In this document: positions 31,571 through 40,982 of the stretch, piece after piece
Layout: each line of letters opens with the position of its first letter
Numbering within the stretch: position 1 is the stretch's first letter
Origin: Actinopolyspora lacussalsi
Lineage (GTDB): Bacteria > Actinomycetota > Actinomycetes > Mycobacteriales > Pseudonocardiaceae
DNA: 64,000 nt
Assembly: GCA_030803735.1 (NCBI GenBank)
Contig: JAURUC010000001.1
Span: 1,497,501-1,561,500, forward strand
Direction: 5' to 3'
Position numbers and translations under genes: made by a program
The notes under the pieces: model-generated
Seen by the model: only the letters and a program-made list of their open reading frames with translations
Databases searched by the model: none
Told to the model about the DNA's origin: nothing

Positions 31571-31652
31571 GTCCGCTCCGGACTCCCGTGTCGGGTTCGA
31601 ATCGTGGTTCTCCGACGATCTCGTGCGCCCGCAGCCTACCCGCCCCGGGCAA

Positions 31653-31678
31653 GGTCGGAGAGCGACCGCTCTCCGACC
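31653..31678 (-). terminator. Hairpin terminator after htpG
   Basis: GGTCGGAGAGCG and CGCTCTCCGACC form a 12-bp inverted repeat with only AC between arms (effectively 11 bp with a 4-base loop). Flanking GGG/CCC runs could extend it. It lies 17 bp past the htpG stop, between two minus-strand genes. Confidence 0.7.
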
Positions 31679-31694
31679 CCGGGACGCGGAGTCC

Positions 31695-33596
31695 TCACAG
31701 CGTTTGGGCGAGCCTGTTGGCCAGCAGACTGGTGAACTGCGCGGGCTCGCGGAGCTCACCGCCCTCGGCCAGCAGCGCCATGCCGTGGACGAGTTCGGCC
31801 GTCTCCTTCAACTCCTGGCTCTCCCCGTTCTTGTCGTAGGAGTCGCGCATCCCGCTCACGAGGGGGTGGTCGGGATTGACCTCGAGGATGCGCTTCACCG
31901 GCGGCACCTCGTGCCCCATGGCCCGGTACATCTTCTCCAGGGTCGGCCCCATGTCGTTGTTGTCACCGACCACGCAGGCAGGTGAGGAGCTCAGGCGCGA
32001 GGACAGCCGTACTTCCTTCACGTCCTCGGCGAGCTTGGTCGACATCCAGGACAGCACGTCGGCGAACTCCTGCTGCCGCTCGCCGTCCTTGCCGTCCTCG
32101 TCCTGCTCGTCGAGATCGACCTGGCCCTTGGCGATCGACTGGAACGGCTTGCCGTCGAACTCCGGTACCGACTCCACCCACATCTCGTCGACCGGGTCGG
32201 TCAGCAGCAGCACCTCCATGCCCTTGTCCCGGAAGGCCTCGATGTGCGGGGAGTTCTCGACCTTGGACCTCGAACTACCGGTGATGTAGTAGATGCTGTC
32301 CTGACCGTCCTTCATCCGCTCGATGTACTCACGCAGCGTCGTCTTGCTCTCCGCATCGTGCGTGGACTCGAAGGAGGCGATCTCGAGGATCTGCTCGCGG
32401 TTGTCGACGTCGTTGAGCAGCCCCTCCTTGACGGCCTGACCGAACTGCTCCCAGAACTTCGCGTAGCTGTCCGGGTCCTGGCTCATCATGTCCTTGACCG
32501 TGGACAGGACCTTCTTGACCAGCCGCTTGCGCATCATCTGGATCTGGCGGTCCTGCTGCAGGATCTCCCGCGACACGTTGAGGGAGAGGTCCTGCGCGTC
32601 CACCACACCCTTGACGAAGCGCAGGTACTCCGGCAGGAGCTCCTCGCAGTCGTCCATGATGAACACGCGCTTGACGTAGAGCTGGACGCCGCGCTTGTGG
32701 TCCCGGGTGAAGAGGTCGAAGGGAGCGACCGAGGGGACGAACAGCAGCGCCTGGTACTCGATCGTGCCCTCGGCCCGCAGGTGGATCGTCTCGAGCGGGT
32801 CGTTCCAGTCGTGGCTGATGTGTTTGTAGAACTCGCGGTACTCCTCCTCGTCGACCTCCTCCTTGGGGCGCGCCCAGAGCGCCTTCATCGAGTTGATCGT
32901 CTCGACCTGCCGCGTGGTCTCGCCCTCGGAGTCGGTGTGCTCGACCTCCATACGGATGGGCCACGAGATGAAGTCGGAGTAGCGTTTGATTATGCCGGTG
33001 ATCGTCGTGCTGTCGGTGTAGTCGAGCAGGCTGTCTTCCTGGTCCTCGGCCTTCAGGTGCAGCGTCACCGCCGTCCCCTGCGGGGCCTCCTCGACCGTCT
33101 CGAGGGTGTAGGTGCCCTCACCGGTCGAGTCCCACCGGGTGCCGGTGCTCTCACCCGCCCGACGGGTCAGCAGCGTCACCCGGTCGGCGACCATGAAGCT
33201 GGCGTAGAACCCGAGTCCGAACTGACCGATCAGCTCCTGCGCGGCAGCGCCGTCCTGCGTCTCCTTCAGCTGCTGCAGCAGCTCCGCCGTGCCCGACTTG
33301 GCGATCGTGCCGATGAGGTCCTGGACCTCGTCCCGCGACATGCCGATGCCGTTGTCGCGCACCGTCAGCGTGCGGTGCTCCTTGTCGGCCTCGATCAGGA
33401 TGTGCGGGTCGGAGGTGTCCACCTCCAGGTCCTTGTCGCGGAAGGACTCCAGCCGCACCTTGTCGAGCGCGTCCGAGGCGTTGGAAACGAGCTCGCGCAG
33501 GAACGTGTCCTTGTTCGAATATATGGCGTGGACCATCAACTGCAACAATTTGCGGGATTCCGCCTGGAATTCGAACGTTTCCGCCTGTGTACTCAC
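31695..33596 (-). CDS. htpG: Molecular chaperone HtpG (Hsp90)
   Basis: 633 residues, full length for the family. The N-terminal GHKL ATPase domain shows 'FLRELVSNASDALDKVR' (with the Mg-binding Asn), 'VRDNGIGMSRDEV' and 'GQFGLGFYASFMVADRV'. The middle domain has 'YVKRVFIMDDCEELLPEYLR' and 'VSREILQQDRQIQMMRKRLV'. The C-terminal dimerisation domain follows. Cytosolic ATP-dependent chaperone. No CIRCE or HspR-type site was recognised upstream. Confidence 0.97.
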   Translation of the reverse strand: MSTQAETFEFQAESRKLLQLMVHAIYSNKDTFLRELVSNASDALDKVRLESFRDKDLEVDTSDPHILIEADKEHRTLTVRDNGIGMSRDEVQDLIGTIAKSGTAELLQQLKETQDGAAAQELIGQFGLGFYASFMVADRVTLLTRRAGESTGTRWDSTGEGTYTLETVEEAPQGTAVTLHLKAEDQEDSLLDYTDSTTITGIIKRYSDFISWPIRMEVEHTDSEGETTRQVETINSMKALWARPKEEVDEEEYREFYKHISHDWNDPLETIHLRAEGTIEYQALLFVPSVAPFDLFTRDHKRGVQLYVKRVFIMDDCEELLPEYLRFVKGVVDAQDLSLNVSREILQQDRQIQMMRKRLVKKVLSTVKDMMSQDPDSYAKFWEQFGQAVKEGLLNDVDNREQILEIASFESTHDAESKTTLREYIERMKDGQDSIYYITGSSRSKVENSPHIEAFRDKGMEVLLLTDPVDEMWVESVPEFDGKPFQSIAKGQVDLDEQDEDGKDGERQQEFADVLSWMSTKLAEDVKEVRLSSRLSSSPACVVGDNNDMGPTLEKMYRAMGHEVPPVKRILEVNPDHPLVSGMRDSYDKNGESQELKETAELVHGMALLAEGGELREPAQFTSLLANRLAQTL

Positions 33597-34014
33597 TGAT
33601 CCCCTTTCCCGAAATCACTGTTCCCGCGCGTCGCTTCGGAGAACGACACCGGTACGGCCGAATTATAGGAGGTCGCGCGACCGCCACGGTCATCCCGCCG
33701 CGAGACCTGTTACAACGCGTCGCGGCCGGCCACGACAGTCACAGCGGACCCGCCCGAACACTCCGAGTGGCCCCAGAGCTCCGCCGAGAGTCCGATACGC
33801 GGCTTCTCACCCGCCGGCGAACGCGGCTGTTACGGCTGACGACGGAATGTGGTGCACGCTTAACTCCCGACGTCGCAACGATGCTCGGAGTGAGGTTTCC
33901 CAGCGGTCACCGGAGATCCGCTCGGACGCAGCCGATCACGCCTGGTTCGCTGGTGCCAAAGGCCGCGCTCGCTGACTCCTCTGCCCCACCCGTGGCTACT
34001 CAGCGGGAGGTGCG
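33597..34014. other. Intergenic region upstream of htpG
   Basis: 418 bp without a supported gene; must hold the htpG promoter. No heat-shock operator or repeat was recognised. Confidence 0.45.
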
Positions 34015-34464
34015 GCGGACGCCGTTGGCAGTGCTGTGCACGGCTGTGGTTGCTCCTGTCGGACACGCCGAGCCCCACCGCCCCCTGGCCGTGAGCTCAC
34101 CCGCTGTTTCGGATCCTGCCCCTCGAACCCGATGGTGATCGACGGTGGCGGGGCGCGGGCAACCGAGGACAAGGTTTTCCAGCACAACGGCCCGGGAACC
34201 ATGCTGATCAACGATTTCCGGGTCGAGAACTCCGGCACGCTCTACCGGTCCTGCGGCAACCGCACCGGGCAGTACGAGCGCCACGCGATCACCAACGACA
34301 TCACGGCCGCCGCACCGGGCGGGAAACTGACCGGATTCAATGTCGAATACGGCGACAGCGGCGCATTGTCAGACATCACGGTCGTCGGTGACTCCGAGAG
34401 GGACATCCGCGTCTCGTACGAAGGCAACGAGACCGGGGCCGAACCCGAGCAGCCAATCCCATAA
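34015..34464 (+). pseudogene. Remnant of a secreted PL3-type pectate lyase
   Basis: From about 34135 the frame reads 'VIDGGGARATEDKVFQHNGP' and 'NDFRVENSGTLYRSCGN', which is the middle-to-C-terminal beta-helix of polysaccharide lyase family 3 pectate lyases. The domain's N-terminal half, with its start, is absent. In another frame just upstream (from about 34015) a signal-peptide-like stretch occurs ('TPLAVLCTAVVAPVGHAE'), suggesting that the signal sequence and the C-terminal half were joined out of frame by a deletion. No complete gene remains. Confidence 0.65.
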
Positions 34465-34513
34465 GACACCCCGCACGAGACCGGAAACGAATAGATCCAA
34501 CCCCTCGGTCCAG

Positions 34514-37500
34514 CTACAGGCCGCGAATCCCCGAGAGCTCCGAGCCGAAGAGGCCATTCACGTGACCCGCGAGCGCGCTCTCGCCCAACGCCTCGGACAG
34601 GGCCTGTGCGGGGGCCAGGTCCCGGCCCCGACGAAAACCGGCGGCGAAGTTCCCGGCATCCGTCCCCAGCCGTGCCGTCAGCGTGATCCGCTCCACGTCC
34701 CCCCGCTCACCAGGTGGGAGCGGAGCGCCTGCCGTCTCGCGCGCTGCCTCGGCGGAGCCGAGCAACAACGCGGCGCCTCTCCACTCCTCGGCGGCGGCCA
34801 CCGCACCCGCGACGCCTTCCACCACCAGCGCGATCGCTCGGAGATCCCTGCCCGCGACGCCGAGCCCCTCCAGGTGATAGCGCAACGCCGTGGGGGCGTC
34901 GCCGCGCTGCTCGGCCACGAAGCCGAGTTCGGCGAGGATCAGCGCGACACCCGGATCACCGTCCGTGCGGCGGCACCAGTCGAGCCATCGCGACAGGTGC
35001 TTCTCCGCGGTATCGAGGTCGTTCTCCCTGCGTGCCCCCATACCCAACCCCACCTCGGCGAACTGCTCCCCGAAGGGGAAACCCTGCTCGGCGGCCGAGC
35101 GCATCGCTCGTTCGTGCAGCTCCCGGGCCCGCGGGTAGTCGCCTTGCAACAGCGCGACCCGTCCCAGCCCGGACAGTTTCAACGCCACGTCCGTCCACAA
35201 ACCGAGTGACGTGGCGATGTGCAGTCCCTCGCTGTACAGCCCGGCCGACCGCTCGTAATCGCCGCTGATCTCAGCGAGCTGAGCCAGCACGTTGCCTGCC
35301 TGTAGCTGTCCCCAGGCGTCCCCTAGTGCGTGGTACGCGGCGGCGCTCTCGGCACCATCGCGTTGAGCAGTACTCAGATCGCCGCTGATGAGTGCCTGGG
35401 TGGCACGCGCGCTGAGCGCCGCGGCGACGCCCCACCGATCTCCAGCGGCACGAAGGTCCTCCAACGCCCGATCGATCCGGGCCTCACTCCGTTGCCGGTC
35501 GCCGAAGCCGAGCTGGGCGAATCTCAGGAACCATCGCGCGGTGGCTCTGCGCAGCGGGTCCTCGATCCGTGTGCTCAACTCCCACGTTCGGTCGCACTCG
35601 ACCAGCGGGGACTCGCCCTCATCGGCGCGGAACGCGAAACCGGCCCGCCAGCAGAGCGCGGCAAGACGGTTATCGGCCGTGCTGTCCCCCACGATCGTGA
35701 GGGCCGCGGAGCAGGATCGACTTCCTTCACCCGATTGGCCACGCAGCAACCAGTACCACGCCAACGCGTTCACGAGTCGCAGTCCCAGCTCGGCGAGCTC
35801 GTACCGGACGGCGACATCCAGTGCGTTGCGGAGGTTGGCCGCCTCCGCGTCCAAGCGCTCCAACCAGCTTCGCTGGTTCGGCCCGCGCAGCTGCGGTACG
35901 GCCCGTTCGGCGAGATCGGTGTAGTAACACACGTAACGGGTCTGAACCCGTGCGTGCTCACCGGACTCGCGCAGGCGCTCGGCACAATAGGCCGAAATGG
36001 ACTCGAGCAAGTGGAACCGCCGTCCATTGGTGCCGTCCGAAGCCGCGACCAGGGACCGGTCCACCAAACGAGCGACCAGATCGAGAATTCGCGAAGTGTC
36101 GATTCCCTCGTCCGCACACGTTTGTTCGGCCGCACCGAGGGTGAAACCGCCGATGTGGGGGACGAGTCGACACAGCACGGACCGTTCGGAAGCGCTCAGG
36201 AGGCTCCAGCTCCAGTCGATCGTCGCCCGCAGGGTCTGCTGCCGCGCGGGCGCGCCGCGATATCCGACGGTGAGCAGTTCGAACCGATTCGCCAACCGCG
36301 CCGCCACCTCGCGGGTGCCCAGTGCCCGTACTCTGGTCGCGGCCAGCTCGAGAGACAGCGGGACCCCGTCCAGTTGCTCGCAGATGGCGAGCACCTCTCG
36401 CATGTTGGACCGGTCGAGCCGGAAGCCGGGAGAGGCCGCGCTCGCCTTCGTCACGAACAGCTCGACCGCACTCGCCTCCTCCATCCTTTCCGGACCATCC
36501 GGGACCACTAGTGGTGGGACGTTGTGCAGCTGTTCGCCGACGACACCGAGCGCCTCCTGACTCGTCGCGAGCACTCGCAGACCGGGTGCCGCCTTCAACA
36601 GCTTCTCGACCAGCTTGGCGACCGGTTCGACCAGGTGTTCACAGTTGTCCAGGATGAGAAGCAACCGCTTGGTACGCAGAGCGTCCCTCAACCGCTCGGA
36701 CAGCGGAGTCGGGAATCCACCACCGGGTCCGCCGCTCGAAGTGGCCTCGCCACGTATCTCCAGGGTGCTCGCGACCTGGTTGACGACGGCGTCGTAGAGT
36801 TCGGCCTCGTCCACCTCTCCCGGCGGGGCCAGCGGTGCCAGTTCCACCAGCCACACCCCGTCCACGAAGGTCTCGGTCAGAGTCGTGGCCAGCTCCAGGG
36901 CTAGTCTCGTCTTCCCCACTCCGCCGGTGCCGGTCAGGGTGACCAGTCGGTTTCCGTCCAGCAGCTCACGAAGCTCCGCTACGACGGCGTCCCGACCGAT
37001 CAGCGGGGTGAGCAAGGAGGGGAGGTTGCCCGGTGTGGAGACCGCCGCCTTGTCCGAGGACGGCGGCACGGGATCGAGACTGGTGGACCGCTGCAGGATC
37101 GCCTGACGAAGCGCCACCAGCTCGTTGTTCGGTTCGACCCCGAGATTCTCGCCGAGGTAGCTCCGAAACTCGTCGAAGGTCTGCAACGCCTCGCTCGACC
37201 TACCGGCACGGTGAAGTGCGCGCATGCGCAGCCCTCGCAACCGCTCCCGTAGCGGATACCTGGCAGTCAGGTCCGCCAGGTCACCCACGAGCACTCGGTC
37301 CTCGCCCAGTTCCAGCAGCACTTCGGCGTGGTCCTCCGCCGCCGCGATCCATTGCTCCTCGAAACGAGTGATCGCCGCACTCGCGAACTCCTCGTCCCTG
37401 AAATCCGCGAGTGCCGGGCCGCGCCAGAGTCCGAGGGCGTCGGCGAGCGCGTCGGCGCGCGCCCGGGGGCCTTCGGTGTGCCGGGAGCCGGTGATGAGGC

Positions 37501-37822
37501 GCTGAAACCGTCTCGCGTCCACTTCGGCATCCTCGACGCGGAGCAGGTATCCGGGCGCGGAGTACTCGACGAGGGTCGCCGCGCCGGATTCCGCACCGTC
37601 CAAGGTCCGTCGCAACTGCCACACCTTCGTCTGCAGGGCTGCCGTGGGATTTCGCGGCAGCTCCTCACTCCAGAGAATGTGACACAACCGTTCGGCGGAG
37701 ACGAGCTGACCATCATGGACCAACAAGGTTGCCAGTAGCACTCGCACTTTGGACTCGGGGACCGTGACCGGCAGGCCGTCCGCCGTCCACACGGCCAGAG
37801 GTCCGAGGATTCCGAATCGCAT
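34514..37822 (-). CDS. SARP-family regulator (HTH-BTAD-NB-ARC-TPR, AfsR-like)
   Basis: 1102 residues. The N-terminal OmpR-type winged helix ('MRFGILGPLAVWTADGLPVT', 'ALQTKVWQLRRTL') and the BTAD domain ('VEYSAPGYLLRVEDAEVDAR') fill residues 1-245. An NB-ARC/STAND ATPase follows with Walker A G-T-G-G-V-G-K-T (residues 298-305) and 'RLLLILDNCEHLVE'. The last ~400 residues are TPR-like. Large SARPs switch on secondary-metabolite or transport genes. No biosynthetic cluster is adjacent, so the target is unknown. Confidence 0.92.
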   Translation of the reverse strand: MRFGILGPLAVWTADGLPVTVPESKVRVLLATLLVHDGQLVSAERLCHILWSEELPRNPTAALQTKVWQLRRTLDGAESGAATLVEYSAPGYLLRVEDAEVDARRFQRLITGSRHTEGPRARADALADALGLWRGPALADFRDEEFASAAITRFEEQWIAAAEDHAEVLLELGEDRVLVGDLADLTARYPLRERLRGLRMRALHRAGRSSEALQTFDEFRSYLGENLGVEPNNELVALRQAILQRSTSLDPVPPSSDKAAVSTPGNLPSLLTPLIGRDAVVAELRELLDGNRLVTLTGTGGVGKTRLALELATTLTETFVDGVWLVELAPLAPPGEVDEAELYDAVVNQVASTLEIRGEATSSGGPGGGFPTPLSERLRDALRTKRLLLILDNCEHLVEPVAKLVEKLLKAAPGLRVLATSQEALGVVGEQLHNVPPLVVPDGPERMEEASAVELFVTKASAASPGFRLDRSNMREVLAICEQLDGVPLSLELAATRVRALGTREVAARLANRFELLTVGYRGAPARQQTLRATIDWSWSLLSASERSVLCRLVPHIGGFTLGAAEQTCADEGIDTSRILDLVARLVDRSLVAASDGTNGRRFHLLESISAYCAERLRESGEHARVQTRYVCYYTDLAERAVPQLRGPNQRSWLERLDAEAANLRNALDVAVRYELAELGLRLVNALAWYWLLRGQSGEGSRSCSAALTIVGDSTADNRLAALCWRAGFAFRADEGESPLVECDRTWELSTRIEDPLRRATARWFLRFAQLGFGDRQRSEARIDRALEDLRAAGDRWGVAAALSARATQALISGDLSTAQRDGAESAAAYHALGDAWGQLQAGNVLAQLAEISGDYERSAGLYSEGLHIATSLGLWTDVALKLSGLGRVALLQGDYPRARELHERAMRSAAEQGFPFGEQFAEVGLGMGARRENDLDTAEKHLSRWLDWCRRTDGDPGVALILAELGFVAEQRGDAPTALRYHLEGLGVAGRDLRAIALVVEGVAGAVAAAEEWRGAALLLGSAEAARETAGAPLPPGERGDVERITLTARLGTDAGNFAAGFRRGRDLAPAQALSEALGESALAGHVNGLFGSELSGIRGL

Positions 37823-38128
37823 ACCGCCAGACTATCCGCGCGGCCGGATCCTTCCGGAAGGATTCGCGACGGTTCCTGCGGGCTCATTCTTCCGGGGCTG
37901 TATACCTCCGTTCGGCCCCATGGGATTCCCCATGTCGTCCTGTCCGGAACGGTCCGGCTCGCGGGCAGTGGACGTGAGCGGATCGAGAGTGACTCCTGAG
38001 CGGGCTACGCCAGCGTGAGCGGTACAGCATCCTCGGATGGTGCGGACCAAGCGATGGTGGCTGCCGAACAAGACAGCAGAAGAAGCGGAACGACCCTGGA
38101 ACGGTCGCCGCGAAGGAGGAACACAGCA
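37823..38128. other. Divergent intergenic region, SARP / imine reductase
   Basis: 306 bp between divergent genes; holds their promoters. No clear palindrome recognised beyond the ribosome site AAGGAGG of the imine reductase gene. Confidence 0.45.
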
Positions 38129-39007
38129 ATGACTGCGGCCAACCGCGAGCCGGTCACGATCCTTGGGCTCGGTCCGATGGGCCAGGCTCTAGCCGGAGCG
38201 TTCCTGCACAACGGCCACCCCACCACGGTGTGGAACCGGACGGCGTCGAAAGCGGATGCCCTGGTGACGGAGGGAGTCAACCGGTCGGAGACGGTCGTCG
38301 ACGCGGTCGCGGCGAGTGATCTCGTCATCGCCTGCGTGATCGACTACGACGCGGTGCGGGCGATCGTCGAGCCTGCTGCCACCGCGCTGAAAGGCAAGAC
38401 GCTGGTGAACCTGACCGCCGACTCGCCCGCACGGGCCCGCGAGATGGCCGACTGGGCGGCCGAGCACGGCATCGAATACCTGGACGGGGCGATCATGACT
38501 CCGGCACCGACCATCGGGGGAGCAGCGGCCGTCGTTCTCTACGCCGGTTCGCAGGCTCTCTACGAGTCCCACGAACCGACGCTGTCCAACCTGGGCGGAA
38601 CGGCCGCGCACCTGGGCACGGATCCGGGCAGGGCAGCGGCGCACGACGTTTCCCTGCTGGACATGTTCTGGACCGGCATGGCAGGCATGGTGCACGGTTT
38701 CGCACTGGCCAAGGCCGAAGGGATCGAAGCGGTCGACCTTGCACCCTACGCCAAGGGCATCGTCAACCTACTGCCCGACATCATGTCCGACTTCGCCGAA
38801 CGAATCGACGAGGACCGCTTCACCGGAGACATCTCCAACATACAGTCCGCCGCAGCGGGCATGGACCACATCATCCACGCGGCCCACAACCGCGACATCG
38901 AGACCGGTGTGCTCAACGCGGCCACGGCGCTGGCGAAACGGGCCACGGAGGCCGGGTACGGTGCGGAGAGCTTCGCTCGACTCTCCCAGGTTCTCCGCGG
39001 CGCGTAA
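38129..39007 (+). CDS. Imine reductase-type NAD(P)-dependent dehydrogenase
   Basis: 292 residues from an ATG nine bases after AAGGAGG. The Rossmann start 'VTILGLGPMGQALAGAFLHN' followed by 'TTVWNRTASKADAL' is the fingerprint of imine reductases (IREDs), a branch of the beta-hydroxyacid dehydrogenase family. The C-terminal helical dimer domain contains 'HDVSLLDMFWTGMAGMVHGF', with an Asp at the position used by R-type IREDs. It reduces cyclic imines with NADPH in characterised homologues; the natural substrate here is unknown. A truncated tandem copy lies directly downstream. Confidence 0.88.
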   Translation: MTAANREPVTILGLGPMGQALAGAFLHNGHPTTVWNRTASKADALVTEGVNRSETVVDAVAASDLVIACVIDYDAVRAIVEPAATALKGKTLVNLTADSPARAREMADWAAEHGIEYLDGAIMTPAPTIGGAAAVVLYAGSQALYESHEPTLSNLGGTAAHLGTDPGRAAAHDVSLLDMFWTGMAGMVHGFALAKAEGIEAVDLAPYAKGIVNLLPDIMSDFAERIDEDRFTGDISNIQSAAAGMDHIIHAAHNRDIETGVLNAATALAKRATEAGYGAESFARLSQVLRGA

Positions 39008-39072
39008 TCAACGGCCGCACGGATGAGTTCCGACCATCCGTCAACCGGGATCGCCGCCGCGAAATCGTTCTC

Positions 39073-39104
39073 CGGCGAGTGGTGGGAACAACCACCACTC
39101 GCCG
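39073..39104 (+). terminator. Hairpin terminator after imine reductase
   Basis: A perfect 13-bp stem, CGGCGAGTGGTGG (39073-39085) with CCACCACTCGCCG (39092-39104), and a six-base loop. It lies 66 bp past the imine reductase stop and is followed by a short T-rich stretch (GTACTTTACTG). Confidence 0.85.
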
Positions 39105-39151
39105 GTACTTTACTGCCCTGCCGTGGTATTTCCCACCGGAGAAACCTGTCG

Positions 39152-39301
39152 ATGACGGAGAACAATCGGCTACCCGTGACAGTTCTGGGGATCGGCATGA
39201 TGGGCACCGCTTTGGCCGGTGCGTTTCTGAATAATGGCAACCGGACGATCGTCTGGGACCGTTCCGCGAATAAAGCCGATTCCCTGATCGCTGAGAGCCC
39301 G
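39152..39301 (+). pseudogene. Truncated second imine reductase (N-terminus only)
   Basis: The frame starting at ATG 39152 encodes about 50 residues closely like the start of the intact imine reductase upstream ('LPVTVLGIGMMGTALAGAFL', 'RTIVWDRSANKADSL'), then loses similarity at about 39300. The following DNA reads on the other strand as an IS5-type transposase remnant, so the tandem copy was probably cut off by a transposition or deletion event. Confidence 0.8.
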
Positions 39302-39435
39302 CTTCGGAACTCAATCTCGATTCTGAGGCGGATCCGCCGGTGCCAGGGATCAACGCGCGGCTGTCGTGGGTATTGGCCGCCGAGACTCCACCGACCCAGG
39401 GATGCCGCCCCGTTCGAACGGCCAAGCAAGGAGTC
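39302..39435 (-). mobile_element. IS5-family transposase remnant
   Basis: Read on the minus strand, 'GGVSAANTHDSRALIP' followed after a frame change by 'RRIRLRI' matches the segment G-V-S-A-A-N-x-H-D-S-x-A-L-x-P-L-V-x-x-I-x-x-I-R-S of IS5-type (DDE) transposases. Only ~40 residues are left, with at least one frameshift. It abuts the point where the second imine reductase loses homology. Confidence 0.6.
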
Positions 39436-39770
39436 AGTGCCTTACGATCTTTCTCGCCGTCCCCTGTCCGAGCGGCTCGAGCGCTACGGAAGCGGACCGA
39501 GTCCGGTGACGGCGAATTTCGACCGCGATGCGTTCGCAGCGAAACAGCCGTAACACTCCGGTGCCACCCCGGAACTACGCCGGGATCTCGTGGGGAAGGA
39601 CCATTCATCCACAATCGCACCTCCCGCACCTCCGCGGCCGACGACGAGCGGCGGCGTGCTACGGGGCGCACGACAGGACGCGGTTCCCGACTCTCCCTTG
39701 TGAATATGATCCGTGGTTTTACTGCTACGCAACGGGCAGAGAGGCATTGGGGCCGGTATAGCAATCGACC
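39436..39770. other. Gene-free stretch
   Basis: 335 bp between the IS remnant and the SRPBCC fragment. Nothing with family similarity was found; probably relic DNA from the same rearrangement. Confidence 0.4.
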
Positions 39771-39930
39771 ATGGGTGACTACCAACACAGCGCCACCGTG
39801 CGCACCGACGCCGCGTCCTTGTTCGAATACCTAGCCGACACGAACCGATTGCCCGACTACTTCGAGGGAATGGTCTCCGTCGAGTCCACCGGGCAACACA
39901 CCGTGCACACGGTGGCCCGGGTCGAGAGGC
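39771..39930 (+). pseudogene. N-terminal fragment of an SRPBCC-family protein
   Basis: The ATG at 39771 opens 'MGDYQHSATVRTDAASLFEY' and 'LADTNRLPDYFEGMVSVEST', the usual N-terminus of polyketide-cyclase/SRPBCC proteins. Similarity fades after about 50 residues, and the frame runs into the antisense of the next gene. Presumed truncated. Confidence 0.6.
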
Positions 39931-40015
39931 AACGCCGCGAGGGCACTCCGGTTGTCCGCACCGGCTCCTCGCTGCCGCCGTGTCAGGAGAGCTCGCCGCC
40001 ATTCGGAGTGCGGTC

Positions 40016-40492
40016 TCACAGCGTGCGGCGCGGCCTGTCGGATACCGGCCACACGGCGGGAAGATCGGGCGGCACTTCGGGAAACCACTTGCCGTAGTAG
40101 TCGGGATCCTTGCGCACCAGCGCCGATTGGTGGGCGCGGTGAAACACCGGATCACCGAGCCACGGTGGCAACTCCCCCGCCCCGGCCAGCGACTCCTGCG
40201 TGCGCACGCTGTCCAGCCCGAGACCGCTGACCAGGTCCGCTCGCAGCGACGAGGCGCAGGTGTCGGCTCGCCCGGTCGAGCACCAGACCCGGCAGATCTC
40301 GAGACCGTAGCGGGTCAGTGCCTCCTCGTACCCGGCCCACATGCTCGCGGCGGGGTGGTGACGCCAACCGTAGTGGGCGACGGTCAGAGCCCGCAGCACC
40401 TGCAACGCCTCCACTCGCTGCTTGCCCAGCCGTCGGGAATCGAGCACTCGCGCGACCGACGCGAACTCCGAGCAGGGAAGGAACGTCTGCAC
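40016..40492 (-). CDS. MSMEG_6728-type protein (pyrimidine-dimer-glycosylase-like)
   Basis: 158 residues from GTG 40492, after GGAAAGGACTGCC. The sequence 'QTFLPCSEFASVARVLDSRR', 'LGKQRVEALQVLRALT', 'GWRHHPAASMWAGYEEAL' and 'PVFHRAHQSALVRKDPDYYG' is the conserved core of the MSMEG_6728 family. It is distantly related to T4 endonuclease V-like pyrimidine-dimer glycosylases. Function in actinomycetes is not established. Confidence 0.8.
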   Translation of the reverse strand: MQTFLPCSEFASVARVLDSRRLGKQRVEALQVLRALTVAHYGWRHHPAASMWAGYEEALTRYGLEICRVWCSTGRADTCASSLRADLVSGLGLDSVRTQESLAGAGELPPWLGDPVFHRAHQSALVRKDPDYYGKWFPEVPPDLPAVWPVSDRPRRTL

Positions 40493-40654
40493 GGCAGTCC
40501 TTTCCGGAGAAGGATCCACGAACGAGGCCCCACCGCAAGCTTGCACCAGCGCACGGCAGGAGAACCACGGCTGTCGCTCACACCGCGGAGCGCGAACCCC
40601 GATGGGGGAGGACGGTGGAGTCATCCGCGTGAGGTCCCGGCGAGGGAGGGCGTG

Positions 40655-40900
40655 ATGCGAGACGAGCGGGCGACCACCACCGCGAGCGAGGCGGTCGCGG
40701 AACCCACGGGGTCCCCGCTGACCTCCACGGGACAGTACGCGCTCACCGAGACGTCAGCAGAGCCGGGAACCACCTGGCGTGCGGGCTGCGCCTGGCCGCA
40801 GGCCGATGCGTTCCCGACGTCCTGGGAGGTTCCCCGGAACGGTGTCGACGGTGCTCGTCCTCGACTACTTCCGGGCGCACCATCCGCCCCGGACTTCTAA
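40655..40900 (+). CDS. Small hypothetical protein
   Basis: 81 residues from an ATG with GGAGGG upstream. Thr/Ser/Glu-rich N-terminal half and a Trp/Pro-rich C-terminal half ('TTWRAGCAWPQADAFPTSWE'). No family recognised; the ribosome site is the main support. It could be chance. Confidence 0.35.
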   Translation: MRDERATTTASEAVAEPTGSPLTSTGQYALTETSAEPGTTWRAGCAWPQADAFPTSWEVPRNGVDGARPRLLPGAPSAPDF

Positions 40901-40982
40901 CCACTCCCTCGAACCCGGTGCTCACCCGCACACACCCCGATCACCCACGTAAGTGGCACGGCCACGGACAGGAGCGCTAGGC

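Noticed and set aside
31594..31603. GGTTCGAATC, a tRNA T-loop-like decamer
   Set aside because: The flanks do not form the T stem, acceptor or anticodon arms; it is not a tRNA. No other tRNA or rRNA was found.
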